Assembly (NCBI RefSeq): GCF_030034735.1
Contig: NZ_CP125370.1
Span: 2,418,001-2,482,000 of the forward strand
Direction: 5' to 3'
Source of the DNA: Paenibacillus sp. RC334
Lineage (GTDB): Bacteria; Bacillota; Bacilli; Paenibacillales; Paenibacillaceae
Length of the DNA stretch: 64,000 bases
The translations under genes and the position numbers were made by a program. Positions 36,275 through 43,816 of the stretch are shown here, piece after piece (within the stretch, counting starts at the first letter, position 1; the number at the start of each line of letters is the position of its first letter). Under the pieces are notes generated by a model. The model worked only from the letters and a program-made list of their open reading frames with translations. It did no database searches and was not told the DNA's origin.

Positions 36275-37068
36275 TTGCACTGCTGGCCTCGGTGCTTGGA
36301 GTGTACCTGATGCTGCGGCGTCAGGCTCTGATGGCGGACATGCTATCGCATGTATCACTGGCAGGGGTGGCAGCGGGTGCCTATTTGGGCATTAATCCGA
36401 CAATAACCGGTTTTATTGTAGCTATAATCGGAGCGATTATCGTTGAATACGTCCGCAGGTCTTATAAAACGTACAGCGAGATTTCTGTGGCAATTATTAT
36501 GGTAGGCGGCCTGTCGACGGCTGTGATTCTAATGAACCTGAATCAGAGTATTAATAAAGGCTTTTCCGCTTATTTGTTCGGTTCAGTGGTGGCGGTCAAT
36601 CAGACAGAGCTTATGTTGATGATCGCAGTCGCTGTGATCGGGGGTATTTTCTTTTTCGTATTTCGGCGTCCTTTGTATCAGATTACCTTTGATGAAGAAA
36701 CGGCGAAGACAAACGGCCTTCCTGTCAAATCTATTTCATTTGCGTTTAGCATTTTGACAGGGATGATTGTAGCTGCTGCAATGCCGATTGTCGGTGTGTT
36801 GCTTGTCTCCTCACTGATTGTGCTACCGGCTGCATTGGCGATTCGAATTGCACCTAGCTTTGCCGCAGCCATCTGGATATCTATGGTGACCGCATTGATC
36901 GGGGTATTTTCGGGTTTAACTGCGTCGTATGAACTGAGTACACCCCCAGGGGGGACGATTGCCATGGTGCTGTTATTATTCCTGATCGTGGGAATCGGTA
37001 TTCAAAAGCTGGTCCGCAAACTGGGTAAGCAGCAGGCTTCCCGGCAGAAGAATGCAGCACGCCAGTGA
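36220..37068 (+). CDS. znuB: Zinc ABC transporter permease ZnuB
   Basis: This 282-residue membrane protein has about eight helices and is of the ABC-3 (manganese/zinc) permease family. The N-terminus MEMLHYDFMQRAFCAGGVIA and the segment LRRQALMADMLSHVSLAGVA near residue 28 are typical. It forms the zinc channel across the membrane with ZnuC. The start lies 55 bases inside the end of znuC; GAGGAAGGAA precedes it, and an internal ATG six bases later is an alternative. The length is normal. Confidence 0.87.
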   Translation: MEMLHYDFMQRAFCAGGVIALLASVLGVYLMLRRQALMADMLSHVSLAGVAAGAYLGINPTITGFIVAIIGAIIVEYVRRSYKTYSEISVAIIMVGGLSTAVILMNLNQSINKGFSAYLFGSVVAVNQTELMLMIAVAVIGGIFFFVFRRPLYQITFDEETAKTNGLPVKSISFAFSILTGMIVAAAMPIVGVLLVSSLIVLPAALAIRIAPSFAAAIWISMVTALIGVFSGLTASYELSTPPGGTIAMVLLLFLIVGIGIQKLVRKLGKQQASRQKNAARQ

Positions 37069-37118
37069 ATGAAACAGTTCGTTTTCTGAAAAACCAAACA
37101 AATAAAGGAGTTATGAAC

Positions 37119-38114
37119 ATGAATACATGGTTCAAAAAATCATTCGTATTGTCTGCGGGACTGGCACTTATTTTGTCCGGCTGCGGAGCCAAATCTGATA
37201 ATACAGCTACCAACACTCCCCAAACCGAGCCGAATCAGGCACAAACGACGGACAGCGGCAAAAAGCTGAAAGTGGTTACCACTTTTTATCCGATGTATGA
37301 GTTTACAAAGCAGGTCGCTGGAGATCATGCTGATGTAACCGCGCTGATTCCTGCTGGTGCGGAGCCGCATGACTGGGAGCCAAGCGCCAAAGATATGGCA
37401 CAGGTGAAGGATGCCGACGTTTTTGTATATAACGGTATCGTCGAAGGCTGGGCAGAGCAGGCTTTGAGCAGTGCGTCTAACGACAAGCGTGTTGTGGTTG
37501 AAGCAAGTAAAGGGCTGAACCTGATGGAAGGTACTGCTGAGGAGGAAGAAGGAGAAGCACACGCTGAGGAAGGTCATAGTCACGATCATGTGCTGGATCC
37601 TCACGTATGGCTTGATCCGGTATTGGCCCAAAAGGAAGTAGAGTCCATTAAAGCGGGTCTTATCTCTGCAGATTCTGCGAACAAAGCAGATTATGAAAAA
37701 AATGCTGATGCTTACATCGCTAAATTGAAAGAGCTGGATACCGAGTTTAAAACAGGTCTGAAAGATGTAAAACGCAAAGACTTTATTACCCAGCATACTG
37801 CTTTTGGTTACTTGGCTAAGCAATACGGCCTGACCCAAGTGGCGATTTCCGGACTATCTCCGGAGCAAGAGCCTACACCGGACAAGCTGGCGGGCATTAT
37901 CAAATTTGCCAAAGAGAATAATGTGAAAACGATTTTCTTTGAAACCCTTGTTGATCCAAAGGTCGCTGAGACCGTAGCTACTGAAATCGGTGCAAAAACC
38001 GATGTACTGAACCCACTCGAAGGACTGACGGATGAAGACAAACAGAAGAACCTCGATTACCTTGGCGTTATGAAAAACAACCTGGAGGCTTTGAAAAAGG
38101 CCCTGAATGAATAA
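37119..38114 (+). CDS. znuA: Zinc-binding lipoprotein ZnuA
   Basis: This is a 331-residue cluster A-I substrate-binding lipoprotein. The lipobox LILSGC places Cys near residue 21. The acidic/His-rich metal loop EEEGEAHAEEGHSHDHVLDP (about residues 146-165) precedes the conserved DPHVWLDP. Metal-ligand histidines are visible in AGAEPHDWEPS near 85, in DPHVW, and in FITQHTAFGYLAKQ near 223. It captures zinc outside the cell and passes it to ZnuBC. The ATG at 37119 is chosen because AAGGAG is eight bases upstream; upstream ATGs are too close or have no site. A terminator follows, ending the zinc island. Confidence 0.9.
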   Translation: MNTWFKKSFVLSAGLALILSGCGAKSDNTATNTPQTEPNQAQTTDSGKKLKVVTTFYPMYEFTKQVAGDHADVTALIPAGAEPHDWEPSAKDMAQVKDADVFVYNGIVEGWAEQALSSASNDKRVVVEASKGLNLMEGTAEEEEGEAHAEEGHSHDHVLDPHVWLDPVLAQKEVESIKAGLISADSANKADYEKNADAYIAKLKELDTEFKTGLKDVKRKDFITQHTAFGYLAKQYGLTQVAISGLSPEQEPTPDKLAGIIKFAKENNVKTIFFETLVDPKVAETVATEIGAKTDVLNPLEGLTDEDKQKNLDYLGVMKNNLEALKKALNE

Positions 38115-38120
38115 GACTGT

Positions 38121-38156
38121 AAACTGACATTGGAACGACTCCAGTGTCAGTTTTTT
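38121..38156 (+). terminator. Terminator of znuCBA
   Basis: CTGACATTGG pairs with CCAGTGTCAG (one wobble) and six T follow, seven bases after the znuA stop. Confidence 0.85.
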
Positions 38157-38161
38157 ATGTC

Positions 38162-38261
38162 TATATAAGCTGAACTCAAAAGTTACCTATCGTGCCACTG
38201 CGCATCTGGATGGTGCTTCCCATCGCCACCGCTTCGCTTGTACAGCACCATTCCAGCTACT
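38162..38261 (+). repeat. Hairpin repeat, copy 1
   Basis: TATATAAGCTGAA, a TTACCTATCGTGCC core, GGATGGTGCTTCCCATC and ACAGCACCATTCC occur here. The element folds on itself (GATGG/CCATC and GGATGGTGCT/AGCACCATTCC). An inverted copy lies at 39397-39480 and a shorter copy at 52534-52600. Confidence 0.75.
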
Positions 38262-38293
38262 TCGTTTTAATGTGCATCTTTCGAGTTTAAATT

Positions 38294-38340
38294 ATAAATA
38301 CACAATAATAAATAAATACACAATAATAAATAAATACCAA
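38294..38340 (+). repeat. AT-rich 18-base tandem repeat
   Basis: The unit ATAAATACACAATAATAA starts at 38294, 38312 and (partial) 38330. The region 38262-38514 has no credible gene: a 117-residue frame across it lacks a ribosome binding site and encodes repeat sequence. Confidence 0.7.
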
Positions 38341-38514
38341 ATAATGGACTATTACGATTTAATCGCGGAGTTAGCAGCCTGTCTGTATTTTTTACAAGCT
38401 TATCTAGACCTTGAATGTACTTTTGACAATCAGAGCCTTAGTAAAATCGTATTTTACAACTTTATTATTATATTTACTTATTACTATAAGCAGTTATCTC
38501 TACATGTAGAGCAT

Positions 38515-38561
38515 AAAAAAAACGATCTATCTCCATTAGACAGGAGTGTGATCGTTTTTTT
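38515..38561. terminator. Bidirectional terminator at the end of the XRE gene
   Basis: AAAAAAACGATC pairs with GATCGTTTTTTT, with an inner CTCC/GGAG stem. It overlaps the last bases of the 38787 gene on the minus strand. Confidence 0.75.
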
Positions 38562-38787
38562 CGTTGCGTGGGATATATTCCAGAACATCGCTCAGGCTAT
38601 GTCTCTGACCTGTAAGTTCTTCTAATGTGTCGAGAATATGACTTAATGTTTCCAAATCTATGCGTTTTGTCTTACCATCGCACATATCGTAAATTAAGTT
38701 CGGTCGAACTTTTGCTTCGCGAGCCAAGGCATTTTTTGTGATTCCTGCTTTGACCAATGTTTCTTCTAACTTTATGCTTATCGCCAA
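38536..38787 (-). CDS. Small XRE-family (Cro/CI-type) HTH regulator
   Basis: This is an 83-residue DNA-binding protein consisting of little more than one helix-turn-helix. GITKNALAREAKVRPNLIYD is the HTH core (about residues 15-34), followed by KRIDLETLSHILDTLEELTG. The start is a TTG at 38787 with GAGGTGA eight bases upstream. This compact class is common in Bacillota, often in mobile or toxin loci. Here it stands alone between two inverted copies of a hairpin repeat. It probably controls itself and perhaps the divergent 38959/39026 ORFs. The target is unknown. Confidence 0.8.
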   Translation of the reverse strand: MAISIKLEETLVKAGITKNALAREAKVRPNLIYDMCDGKTKRIDLETLSHILDTLEELTGQRHSLSDVLEYIPRNEKNDHTPV

Positions 38788-38958
38788 AAATAATCACCTC
38801 TTATCAATTATTTTACCCTGTTAGTAAGCATTATGAAATAATCATAATATTTATAAAAAATCTTTTTTTAACAAAAGGAATTATTAATTACATTTGCTCG
38901 GTTATAGGTTAAGTTTTGATCTGGTTAAATAAAATTTTTTAGAAAAGAGGAGAAGAAC

Positions 38959-39051
38959 ATGTCAGACATTGCTGTGCTTGAGAAGATTGTGATTGTTCAT
39001 GTATGGGAAGAGGAAGATCTTGATTATGAAACGAGTGAGGCTTCTTATTAA
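38959..39051 (+). CDS. Short 30-residue ORF overlapping the 39026 gene
   Basis: The ATG follows an excellent AGAGGAGAAG site. The peptide (MSDIAVLEKIVIVHVWEEED start) is acidic and partly hydrophobic. Its end overlaps the start of the next frame by 26 bases, so it could be a leader peptide coupling translation or a decayed gene fused out of frame to it. No family is recognised; it is below normal gene-caller length limits. Confidence 0.4.
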   Translation: MSDIAVLEKIVIVHVWEEEDLDYETSEASY

Positions 39052-39310
39052 GCCAGGCTATGCTGTGTATGTTCTAACTGGCGCTGTTCATTTGGCAAGA
39101 GTGGAGAGAATTTATCAAACGGGTTTGCATCGTTTTTACGTGGAGGATCGTAGCACTGCATCTATTCAATTAGCATCTTGTGTAACAGGAGATATACCTG
39201 TAAAGATACAAGAAATTGTTATGAAGCTATTGAGTAAAAATGCATTAGATTGGCTTACTTGTGATGTAATGCATGGTATGATAGGGGGTTTTGAATTTGA
39301 AACATTATAA
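39026..39310 (+). CDS. Hypothetical 94-residue protein in the repeat-flanked islet
   Basis: The frame starts MKRVRLLIKPGYAVYVLTGA, is mixed alpha/beta and has no membrane helix strong enough to call. AGAGGA lies about 11 bases before the ATG at 39026; an upstream ATG at 38993 lacks a site. It overlaps the 30-residue ORF and diverges from the XRE regulator. I recognise no family. It could be the effector gene of a small accessory locus or a decayed fragment. Confidence 0.45.
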   Translation: MKRVRLLIKPGYAVYVLTGAVHLARVERIYQTGLHRFYVEDRSTASIQLASCVTGDIPVKIQEIVMKLLSKNALDWLTCDVMHGMIGGFEFETL

Positions 39311-39752
39311 TATAGGCTACATATTCCAAAGTTAGAAATCCTAAAGAAATAGAAATTGTCAATCAAAACGGGTTCGTAAATTCACATGAAAAACGGAGTA
39401 GGCGGAATGGTGCTGTACAAGTGAAGCACCATCCGTTTGCGGAACGGCACGATAGGTAACTTTTAAGTCCTGCTTATATAGTGCAAAGGTTCCAGTGGAT
39501 ACCTAGTACTTTATGATCTTCACCCTACAGGAATAATTTACGTCATTATGAAAACCTGTTTTGAAAACTAATTCAATAGTATCTAGTTTAAAATTCCGTT
39601 TGTAATCCATTGGTAACGTTTTTATTTTTAACAGAATTTTTCTATTAACTTCGGATATTATTTCACCGATATTGAAACTGGATATGCATTTTGTTCAGCA
39701 GTCAGCATCTGAATGAAGAAGTATGATATATAAAACGACAGGAGAGATTACC
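39311..39752. other. Intergenic stretch with the inverted hairpin repeat
   Basis: It contains repeat copy 2 (39397-39480). The remainder is AT-rich with no ORF supported by a ribosome binding site, and I saw no clear promoter for the 39753 gene beyond an AT-rich region near 39650-39700. Confidence 0.5.
39397..39480 (-). repeat. Hairpin repeat, copy 2 (inverted)
   Basis: On the minus strand it reads TATATAAGCAGGACTTAAAA then GTTACCTATCGTGCC, a CGGATGGTGCTTC block and CTTGTACAGCACCATTCC. It is the inverted counterpart of copy 1, slightly shorter in the middle. Confidence 0.75.
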
Positions 39753-40115
39753 TTGGCAACAATTATAGTCGTCGACGATTCTTTATTTATGCGATCTGTG
39801 CTTAAGGATATTTTTTTGGATTTGGGTCACTCTGTTATTGCGGAGGCGGAAAATGGGTATGACGCTGTTTTGAAGTACTCGAACCTTCGTCCAGATTTAA
39901 TCACCATGGATATCAATATGCCCAAGATGGATGGACTTGAGGCTGTTGAAAAGATTATAGGGCTTGATCCTCATGCTAAAATTTTAATGTGTTCTGCTTT
40001 GGGTCAGCAAGAAGCGATTATCAAAGCATTTCAGGCAGGTGCAAAGGATTTCATTGTTAAACCATTTCAAATGGAGAGAGTTGTGAACGCAATCACAAAA
40101 ATATTTGGTAGTTGA
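39753..40115 (+). CDS. CheY-like single-domain response regulator
   Basis: This is a 120-residue receiver domain with no output domain. The acidic pair is in IIVVDDSLFMR (residues 4-14), the phospho-acceptor Asp is in DLITMDINMPKMDG near residue 52, Thr/Ser in LMCSALGQ near 82, and the Lys in FIVKPF near 104. The start is a TTG at 39753, with AGGAGAG seven bases upstream; an ATG at 39723 is poorly placed. It closely resembles chemotaxis CheY but lies far from any chemotaxis gene in the window, and no histidine kinase is adjacent. It presumably binds a motor or another partner when phosphorylated. Confidence 0.85.
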   Translation: MATIIVVDDSLFMRSVLKDIFLDLGHSVIAEAENGYDAVLKYSNLRPDLITMDINMPKMDGLEAVEKIIGLDPHAKILMCSALGQQEAIIKAFQAGAKDFIVKPFQMERVVNAITKIFGS

Positions 40116-40251
40116 TTGATCGGGTTAACCGTACCCATTCATGATGATGGCTGCAATCCATAAGTTGAACAAAAGAGCATCTCTATGACATAAGATTTTA
40201 ATTTACATAAATATGAAGCACTTTGAAATGAGTAAGAAGGTTGTGATTTAA

Positions 40252-40761
40252 ATGAATGTGGAGATGAATAGGATGAGTAATCGGGTTTTGTCTCAAAAGG
40301 TATTTATCGATGAACTGATCACCACGATTAGGAAGGGAGGGCTTGTCCCGGTAAGTTATGAACACCTCATTAGCGAGCAACGAGAAAGAATAGATGCTCT
40401 TAACAGTGAACTTACCGCGCGTATAGAGGGGGTGGAAACGGATTTAATTCCTAATGCGACATATTCCATCCCCTTTTCCAATGGTGACATTATTTTTCTT
40501 GCTCGTTACATTGTACTCATCGGGGACAACACCGAGGGTTACTTTGTTTTTTACAGAGCTGAAGAATGTGAAAGTCCGGAAGAGTATCATTTTATAACAA
40601 GCTCTTACCAGCTTCCGCATTTGTTGCCTGAATTATCTCTTATGCTAAAAGAACATAGCGCTAATGAGCCTGTTGATATCCTGACTTATTGGAATGGCCA
40701 AGCCTATCCATTGAAAAGCTTGAATAAAGAGGATATCAAGCTGTCCACCTACGAATTTTAA
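40252..40761 (+). CDS. Hypothetical 169-residue protein
   Basis: No family is recognised. The N-terminal half is helical and charged (LISEQRERIDALNSELTARI near residue 39). The rest looks beta-rich (SIPFSNGDIIFLARYIVLIG near 73). There is no signal peptide or membrane span. GAAGG precedes the ATG at 40252, and GGAGATGAATAGG could instead serve an ATG at 40273. It follows the CheY-like gene by 136 bases in the same direction and may be its partner, but nothing in the sequence proves that. Confidence 0.55.
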   Translation: MNVEMNRMSNRVLSQKVFIDELITTIRKGGLVPVSYEHLISEQRERIDALNSELTARIEGVETDLIPNATYSIPFSNGDIIFLARYIVLIGDNTEGYFVFYRAEECESPEEYHFITSSYQLPHLLPELSLMLKEHSANEPVDILTYWNGQAYPLKSLNKEDIKLSTYEF

Positions 40762-40924
40762 TCCCGCACCAGCGGTTTAATTCTGGAGAAGTAAGGAGCC
40801 GTTGCCGCTTTGCGACAATCATTCTGCCCTCTTCGCCATTTTCAGTAAGCCTCATTTGGAGGAAAGACATTCTAGTCAATCTACTCGATTGTGGGTCAAT
40901 GCACCTGTCAATCGGAACGTTAAA

Positions 40925-40961
40925 TGGCAAGCCCCTTATCACTTGGAGGCTTGCCACTTTT
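40925..40961 (+). terminator. Hairpin in the 40762-41036 gap
   Basis: TGGCAAGCC pairs with GGCTTGCCA and is followed by CTTTT. It could terminate the 40252 gene. The rest of this gap shows no supported gene. Confidence 0.5.
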
Positions 40962-41036
40962 CCAATGTTAAGAACTGTCCAACTTCGAGGGAGTGTTTAA
41001 ATATTGAATTAGTTGTGGACGTGCTGTGATTCGTTA

Positions 41037-41877
41037 TTATTTAGGTGAATATTCGTTTACTTCGAATGTCAAAATTTTATTGAATATTACATAGTCTTTG
41101 CGGTTGTTGAAAGGGCCCTTGTTATTGGTATGTCTATCAATGGCGAAGAAAGAAGCACCCCGTCCGGCATCTTTAGCGTCATACCACTGAATGAAAGAGG
41201 CTAGTTCCTTCTTGCTTATATCAAATTCTTTTTCAAGCCCGTTATCCATAGTCACAACCAGAATTGCACGGTCACCACTCGGCTGTGAGGGTTCGGACGG
41301 TTCAGAGGGCTCTGACGGTTCAGAAGGTTCAGAAGGTTCAGAAGGTTCAGAAGGTTCAGGAGTTGGCGCTACCTCGACAGGTTTAAAGGGAAGTAACGAC
41401 CCATCAGTATCAATTGCATATATAAATAAATAGTTGGGTGTATTATTTACAAATTCAACAGAGTGTTCTCCCTGAGGCAAGTTTAATTTTTCGTACATGA
41501 TTTTACGGGCTGCTACGTCACTTCCAGTCAAAGAAAAGTTATCAACCTTAACACCATCTATAATGACATCAATGCTGCTAGAACCAGACCACCAAGTGGT
41601 AGAAATTAATCTTAATTTAGTACCTTTAAAATTAAACTTTAGACTTGTTCCAGATTTTTGCCAGGGAGAAGTCCAGGTTATTGGGCCGGTATTATCACGA
41701 AACCAATTACCACCAAGATAGGTGATCTCGGGCGTATTCGCTTCATAACGAGACCATCCTTCTTCCGGTTTATTAAGGACATCCCCCGTAGCCGCGGCAT
41801 ATATGCTGTGGCTAGTACTAAAAAAAGAGAACCATCATCCAAACCATCGTGAATAAAGTTAGCTTTACAAATTTCAT
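41037..41877 (-). pseudogene. Secreted protein with Glu-Pro-Ser repeats, frameshifted in the signal peptide
   Basis: AAAGGAG precedes an ATG at 41877 and the frame reads MKFVKLTLFTMVWMMVLFF, a signal peptide core. It then hits a stop at a run of seven T (plus-strand A-run 41820-41826). With six T the frame continues into STSHSIYAAATGDVLNKPEE and runs open to 41037. The mature protein would have a carbohydrate-binding-like module (FNFKGTKLRLISTTWWSG, then IDVIIDGVKV), a Glu-Pro-Ser tandem linker (41280-41370) and a C-terminal 70-residue domain. The downstream frame also has a TTG at 41531. The intact product would be secreted. Whether the shift is real, a slippage switch or a sequencing error cannot be told here. 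Confidence 0.65.
41280..41365 (-). repeat. Nine-base tandem repeat coding for Glu-Pro-Ser
   Basis: Nine-base units, variants of TCAGAAGGT on the plus strand, repeat about eight times and encode (Glu-Pro-Ser)n in the secreted protein. The copy number is likely to vary between strains. Confidence 0.8.
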
Positions 41878-41883
41878 AATCAT

Positions 41884-42104
41884 TATACTCCTTTAAATTT
41901 TATTTTCTTACCAAGACTACAAAAAATGAAAAGTATTGTCTAAACATTAATGCCTATATTTATAAATAAATGCTTATAAAACCCATATATATTGGAGTTT
42001 GGAATATTCTACGTTCCAGGATATAGGCTTCAATGCTATGATGTTCTATTGCATATGGGCTGGAATTACGATTGGGAAGATCCACTTTTTGATGTCAAAG
42101 CGTG
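41884..42104. other. AT-rich intergenic stretch
   Basis: Apart from the promoter region of the minus-strand secreted-protein gene there is no gene or RNA I can support. Confidence 0.4.
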
Positions 42105-42151
42105 TTAAATAATCCCCTGAGAGCATCACATTCTCTTAGGGGATTATTTAA
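42105..42151. terminator. Large perfect hairpin before the SOS promoter
   Basis: A perfect 14-base inverted repeat, TTAAATAATCCCCT with AGGGGATTATTTAA, encloses a 19-base loop. It precedes the promoter at 42154 and may insulate it. Confidence 0.65.
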
Positions 42152-42153
42152 CA

Positions 42154-42183
42154 TTGATAATCAAACGCATGTTCGCATATAAT
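42154..42183 (+). promoter_or_regulatory. SOS-controlled promoter with LexA box
   Basis: TTGATA (42154-42159) and TATAAT (42178-42183) are 18 bases apart. Between them CAAACGCATGTTCG (42162-42175) matches the Bacillus LexA/DinR consensus CGAAC-N4-GTTCG in all but one position. Confidence 0.75.
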
Positions 42184-42216
42184 ACAAACAAACGTTCTGA
42201 TAAGGAGTGAAGGAGC

Positions 42217-42411
42217 ATGCTGGAAAAATACGTGGGACAGATCGTGGAAATCGTGTATATGGACCGGAAGGGCAAGCTGTCTCAGCGGCGCATTGAGGTG
42301 CATCGTGTGCGGAATGGTTTGATACGGGCCACCTGTTTACAGACAGGCCAGCCACGCGTTTTTCGATTAGATCAGGTACTGGCATGGCATCCGGTAACCA
42401 GAACAGCATAG
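42217..42411 (+). CDS. Small WYL-like protein of an SOS operon
   Basis: This is a 64-residue protein starting MLEKYVGQIVEIVYMDRKGK. The segments IVYMDRKGKLSQRRIEVHRV and PRVFRLDQVLAW resemble the core of WYL-domain proteins, here without any DNA-binding part. Such stubs accompany yolD and error-prone polymerase genes in Bacilli. AAGGAG precedes the ATG. It is the first gene behind a LexA-box promoter and is 12 bases before yolD. It probably binds a ligand or nucleic acid; the function is unknown. Confidence 0.65.
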   Translation: MLEKYVGQIVEIVYMDRKGKLSQRRIEVHRVRNGLIRATCLQTGQPRVFRLDQVLAWHPVTRTA

Positions 42412-42423
42412 GAGGCGTTTACG

Positions 42424-42759
42424 ATGGGGAAAAAGCTTGAAGGGAACGGCATATGGGAAAGCTCTCGCATGATCTTGCCTGAGCATCGGGATGCATATTT
42501 GCGACTGATGAAGGAGCAGGGGAGACGCGGCAAGCCGACACTGGACGATCAGGAAATGCAGCAGATTGAGCAGGCGATCATCGTTTCCTATAACGAGCGG
42601 AAGCCCATTACGCTGCGGGTATTCAATCCATTTGATGACGAGGAGCTGTGCGGGTTTGTGACGGTGATTAACACGAGTCGGCGGGAAGTGAAGCTGTCCC
42701 GTGGGGAAGAGGATTTTAGCTGGATTAAGCTGGAGGAAATTATAAAGGCAGATATATGA
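42424..42759 (+). CDS. YolD-like protein
   Basis: This is a 111-residue member of the YolD-like family. It has the typical start (GNGIWESSRMILPEHRDAYL), a charged middle (RGKPTLDDQEMQQIEQAI) and the ending FSWIKLEEIIKADI. Family members are encoded with Y-family polymerases (UvrX/YqjW) and are DNA-damage induced. Here the gene is SOS-controlled, but no polymerase gene follows; a cupin gene does. AGGAGG lies before the ATG. The role is thought to be modulation of translesion synthesis, which is family inference. Confidence 0.8.
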   Translation: MGKKLEGNGIWESSRMILPEHRDAYLRLMKEQGRRGKPTLDDQEMQQIEQAIIVSYNERKPITLRVFNPFDDEELCGFVTVINTSRREVKLSRGEEDFSWIKLEEIIKADI

Positions 42760-42796
42760 GCATTATGAATCAGTAATGGTAAAAGGAGGGGTTCAG

Positions 42797-43141
42797 TTGA
42801 AAATAAGTAAAAACAATGCCGAACATTATATATGGGGAGACCAATGTGATGGTTGGCGTTTGGTGAAAAATAAGGATTTGAGTATTATTCATGAGCGTAT
42901 GCCCGGGAATACACACGAGGTCAGACATTATCACCATCATGCACGCCAATTCTTCTTTATTTTATCAGGTACAGCCATACTTGAAGTGGATGGTGAACGA
43001 ATCGAATTATGGTCTCAGGAAGGCTGTGAGGTTCCTCCTTTGGTCCCTCATCAAATGTTTAACGAAACGAATGAGGATGTTGAGTTTTTGGTGATCTCTC
43101 AGCCTGCGAGCAGCGGTGATCGGGTCCTGACTGAAAAATAA
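42797..43141 (+). CDS. Single-domain cupin protein
   Basis: This is a 114-residue beta-barrel protein. The first cupin motif with metal-binding His is in EVRHYHHHARQFFFILSGTA (near residues 45-64), and the second is in VPPLVPHQMFNETNE near 88. The start is TTG at 42797, with AAAGGAGGGG seven bases upstream; the ATG at 42776 lies before that site. It binds a metal and may act on or sense a small molecule. It is 37 bases after yolD and may be read from the same promoter; the biological link is unclear. Confidence 0.8.
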   Translation: MKISKNNAEHYIWGDQCDGWRLVKNKDLSIIHERMPGNTHEVRHYHHHARQFFFILSGTAILEVDGERIELWSQEGCEVPPLVPHQMFNETNEDVEFLVISQPASSGDRVLTEK

Positions 43142-43222
43142 TATTTCGGCAGACCTAATCAAGCGAAGTTTGACAAGTATTCATTAGTACCGAAGAAATG
43201 CTAACTTTGGCTACACATATTC

Positions 43223-43549
43223 ATGCGAGCAAGGGGCTACGACATTTTATCCATTTGGTTGGGTTCAAAAGCCCTTTTGATGGATGAAAGGCAACAGAGC
43301 CCGACGATGATAGAGCTGGGAACGAATATGGCGAAGGAGCTTCGGGTCCATAAACCGTTGGGTTCGATTTCACCCGTTTGGCTATCCAACATACTGGGTA
43401 CTCCACTTGGTCGAAAGCTGGGTATTCCGAAGGAATCACTCGATTTTATCGTGGACGTGGACTACCCATTAGATGCAACGCGGCGGATTCACCATAAATC
43501 CGGACTGACTGGAGGCCGTTCGTGCCTTCGCGGTGGAGTGCCGAAATGA
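43223..43549 (+). pseudogene. Possible remnant of an oxidoreductase-like gene
   Basis: A 108-residue frame has no ribosome binding site at its first ATG. The middle (ELRVHKPLGSISPVWLSNIL, then ESLDFIVDVDYPLDATRRIH) looks like real protein sequence with the flavour of an extended SDR/epimerase C-terminus, but I cannot match it securely. The absence of an N-terminus suggests a decayed gene. The rest of 43142-43634 holds no other gene I can support. Confidence 0.3.
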
Positions 43550-43634
43550 AGAATCTATCCATCTGCACGATGCTATAGCGAAAATCTCATATGAAAAACC
43601 GCGCTCCTGATTCTGTCAGGAAGAAATACCAAAG

Positions 43635-43685
43635 AACTACAGTGAAAATGGTCGAAATGACGATTTTCATTGTGGTTTTTTATTC
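43635..43685 (+). terminator. Terminator upstream of the siderophore locus
   Basis: ACTACAGTGAAAAT pairs with ATTTTCATTGTGGT and is followed by a T run. It isolates the siderophore operon from upstream reading. Confidence 0.7.
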
Positions 43686-43759
43686 TATTTTAGGAATTAA
43701 AAACAGTTTTTGTCCAAATTCCGGTCTGAAATGTCCATGGAAACAGGATATTTATTCCA

Positions 43760-43796
43760 TATAATAAGGAGGTGAATTAATTGAAAATGATTATCA
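43760..43796 (+). promoter_or_regulatory. Fur-controlled promoter of the siderophore operon
   Basis: TATAAT at 43760-43765 (no good -35 box seen) is followed by TGAAAATGATTATCA at 43782-43796, which fits the 7-1-7 Fur box TGATAATNATTATCA in all but one defined position. Fur bound here would cover the early transcribed region. Confidence 0.65.
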
Positions 43797-43816
43797 ATAT
43801 CAAAGGAGCGATAGAG

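Noticed and set aside
38294..38340. CRISPR-like repeats
   Set aside because: The 18-base units are directly adjacent without spacers, AT-rich and only two and a half copies long; no cas genes are present.
38272..38625. 117-residue plus-strand ORF across the AT-rich tandem repeat
   Set aside because: It has no ribosome binding site, its N-terminus is tandem repeat, and it runs antisense through the end of the XRE gene and a terminator.
40736..40957. 73-residue minus-strand ORF in the gap after the 40252 gene
   Set aside because: No ribosome binding site, no recognisable domain, and it overlaps a hairpin; a transposase fragment was considered but no motif supports it.
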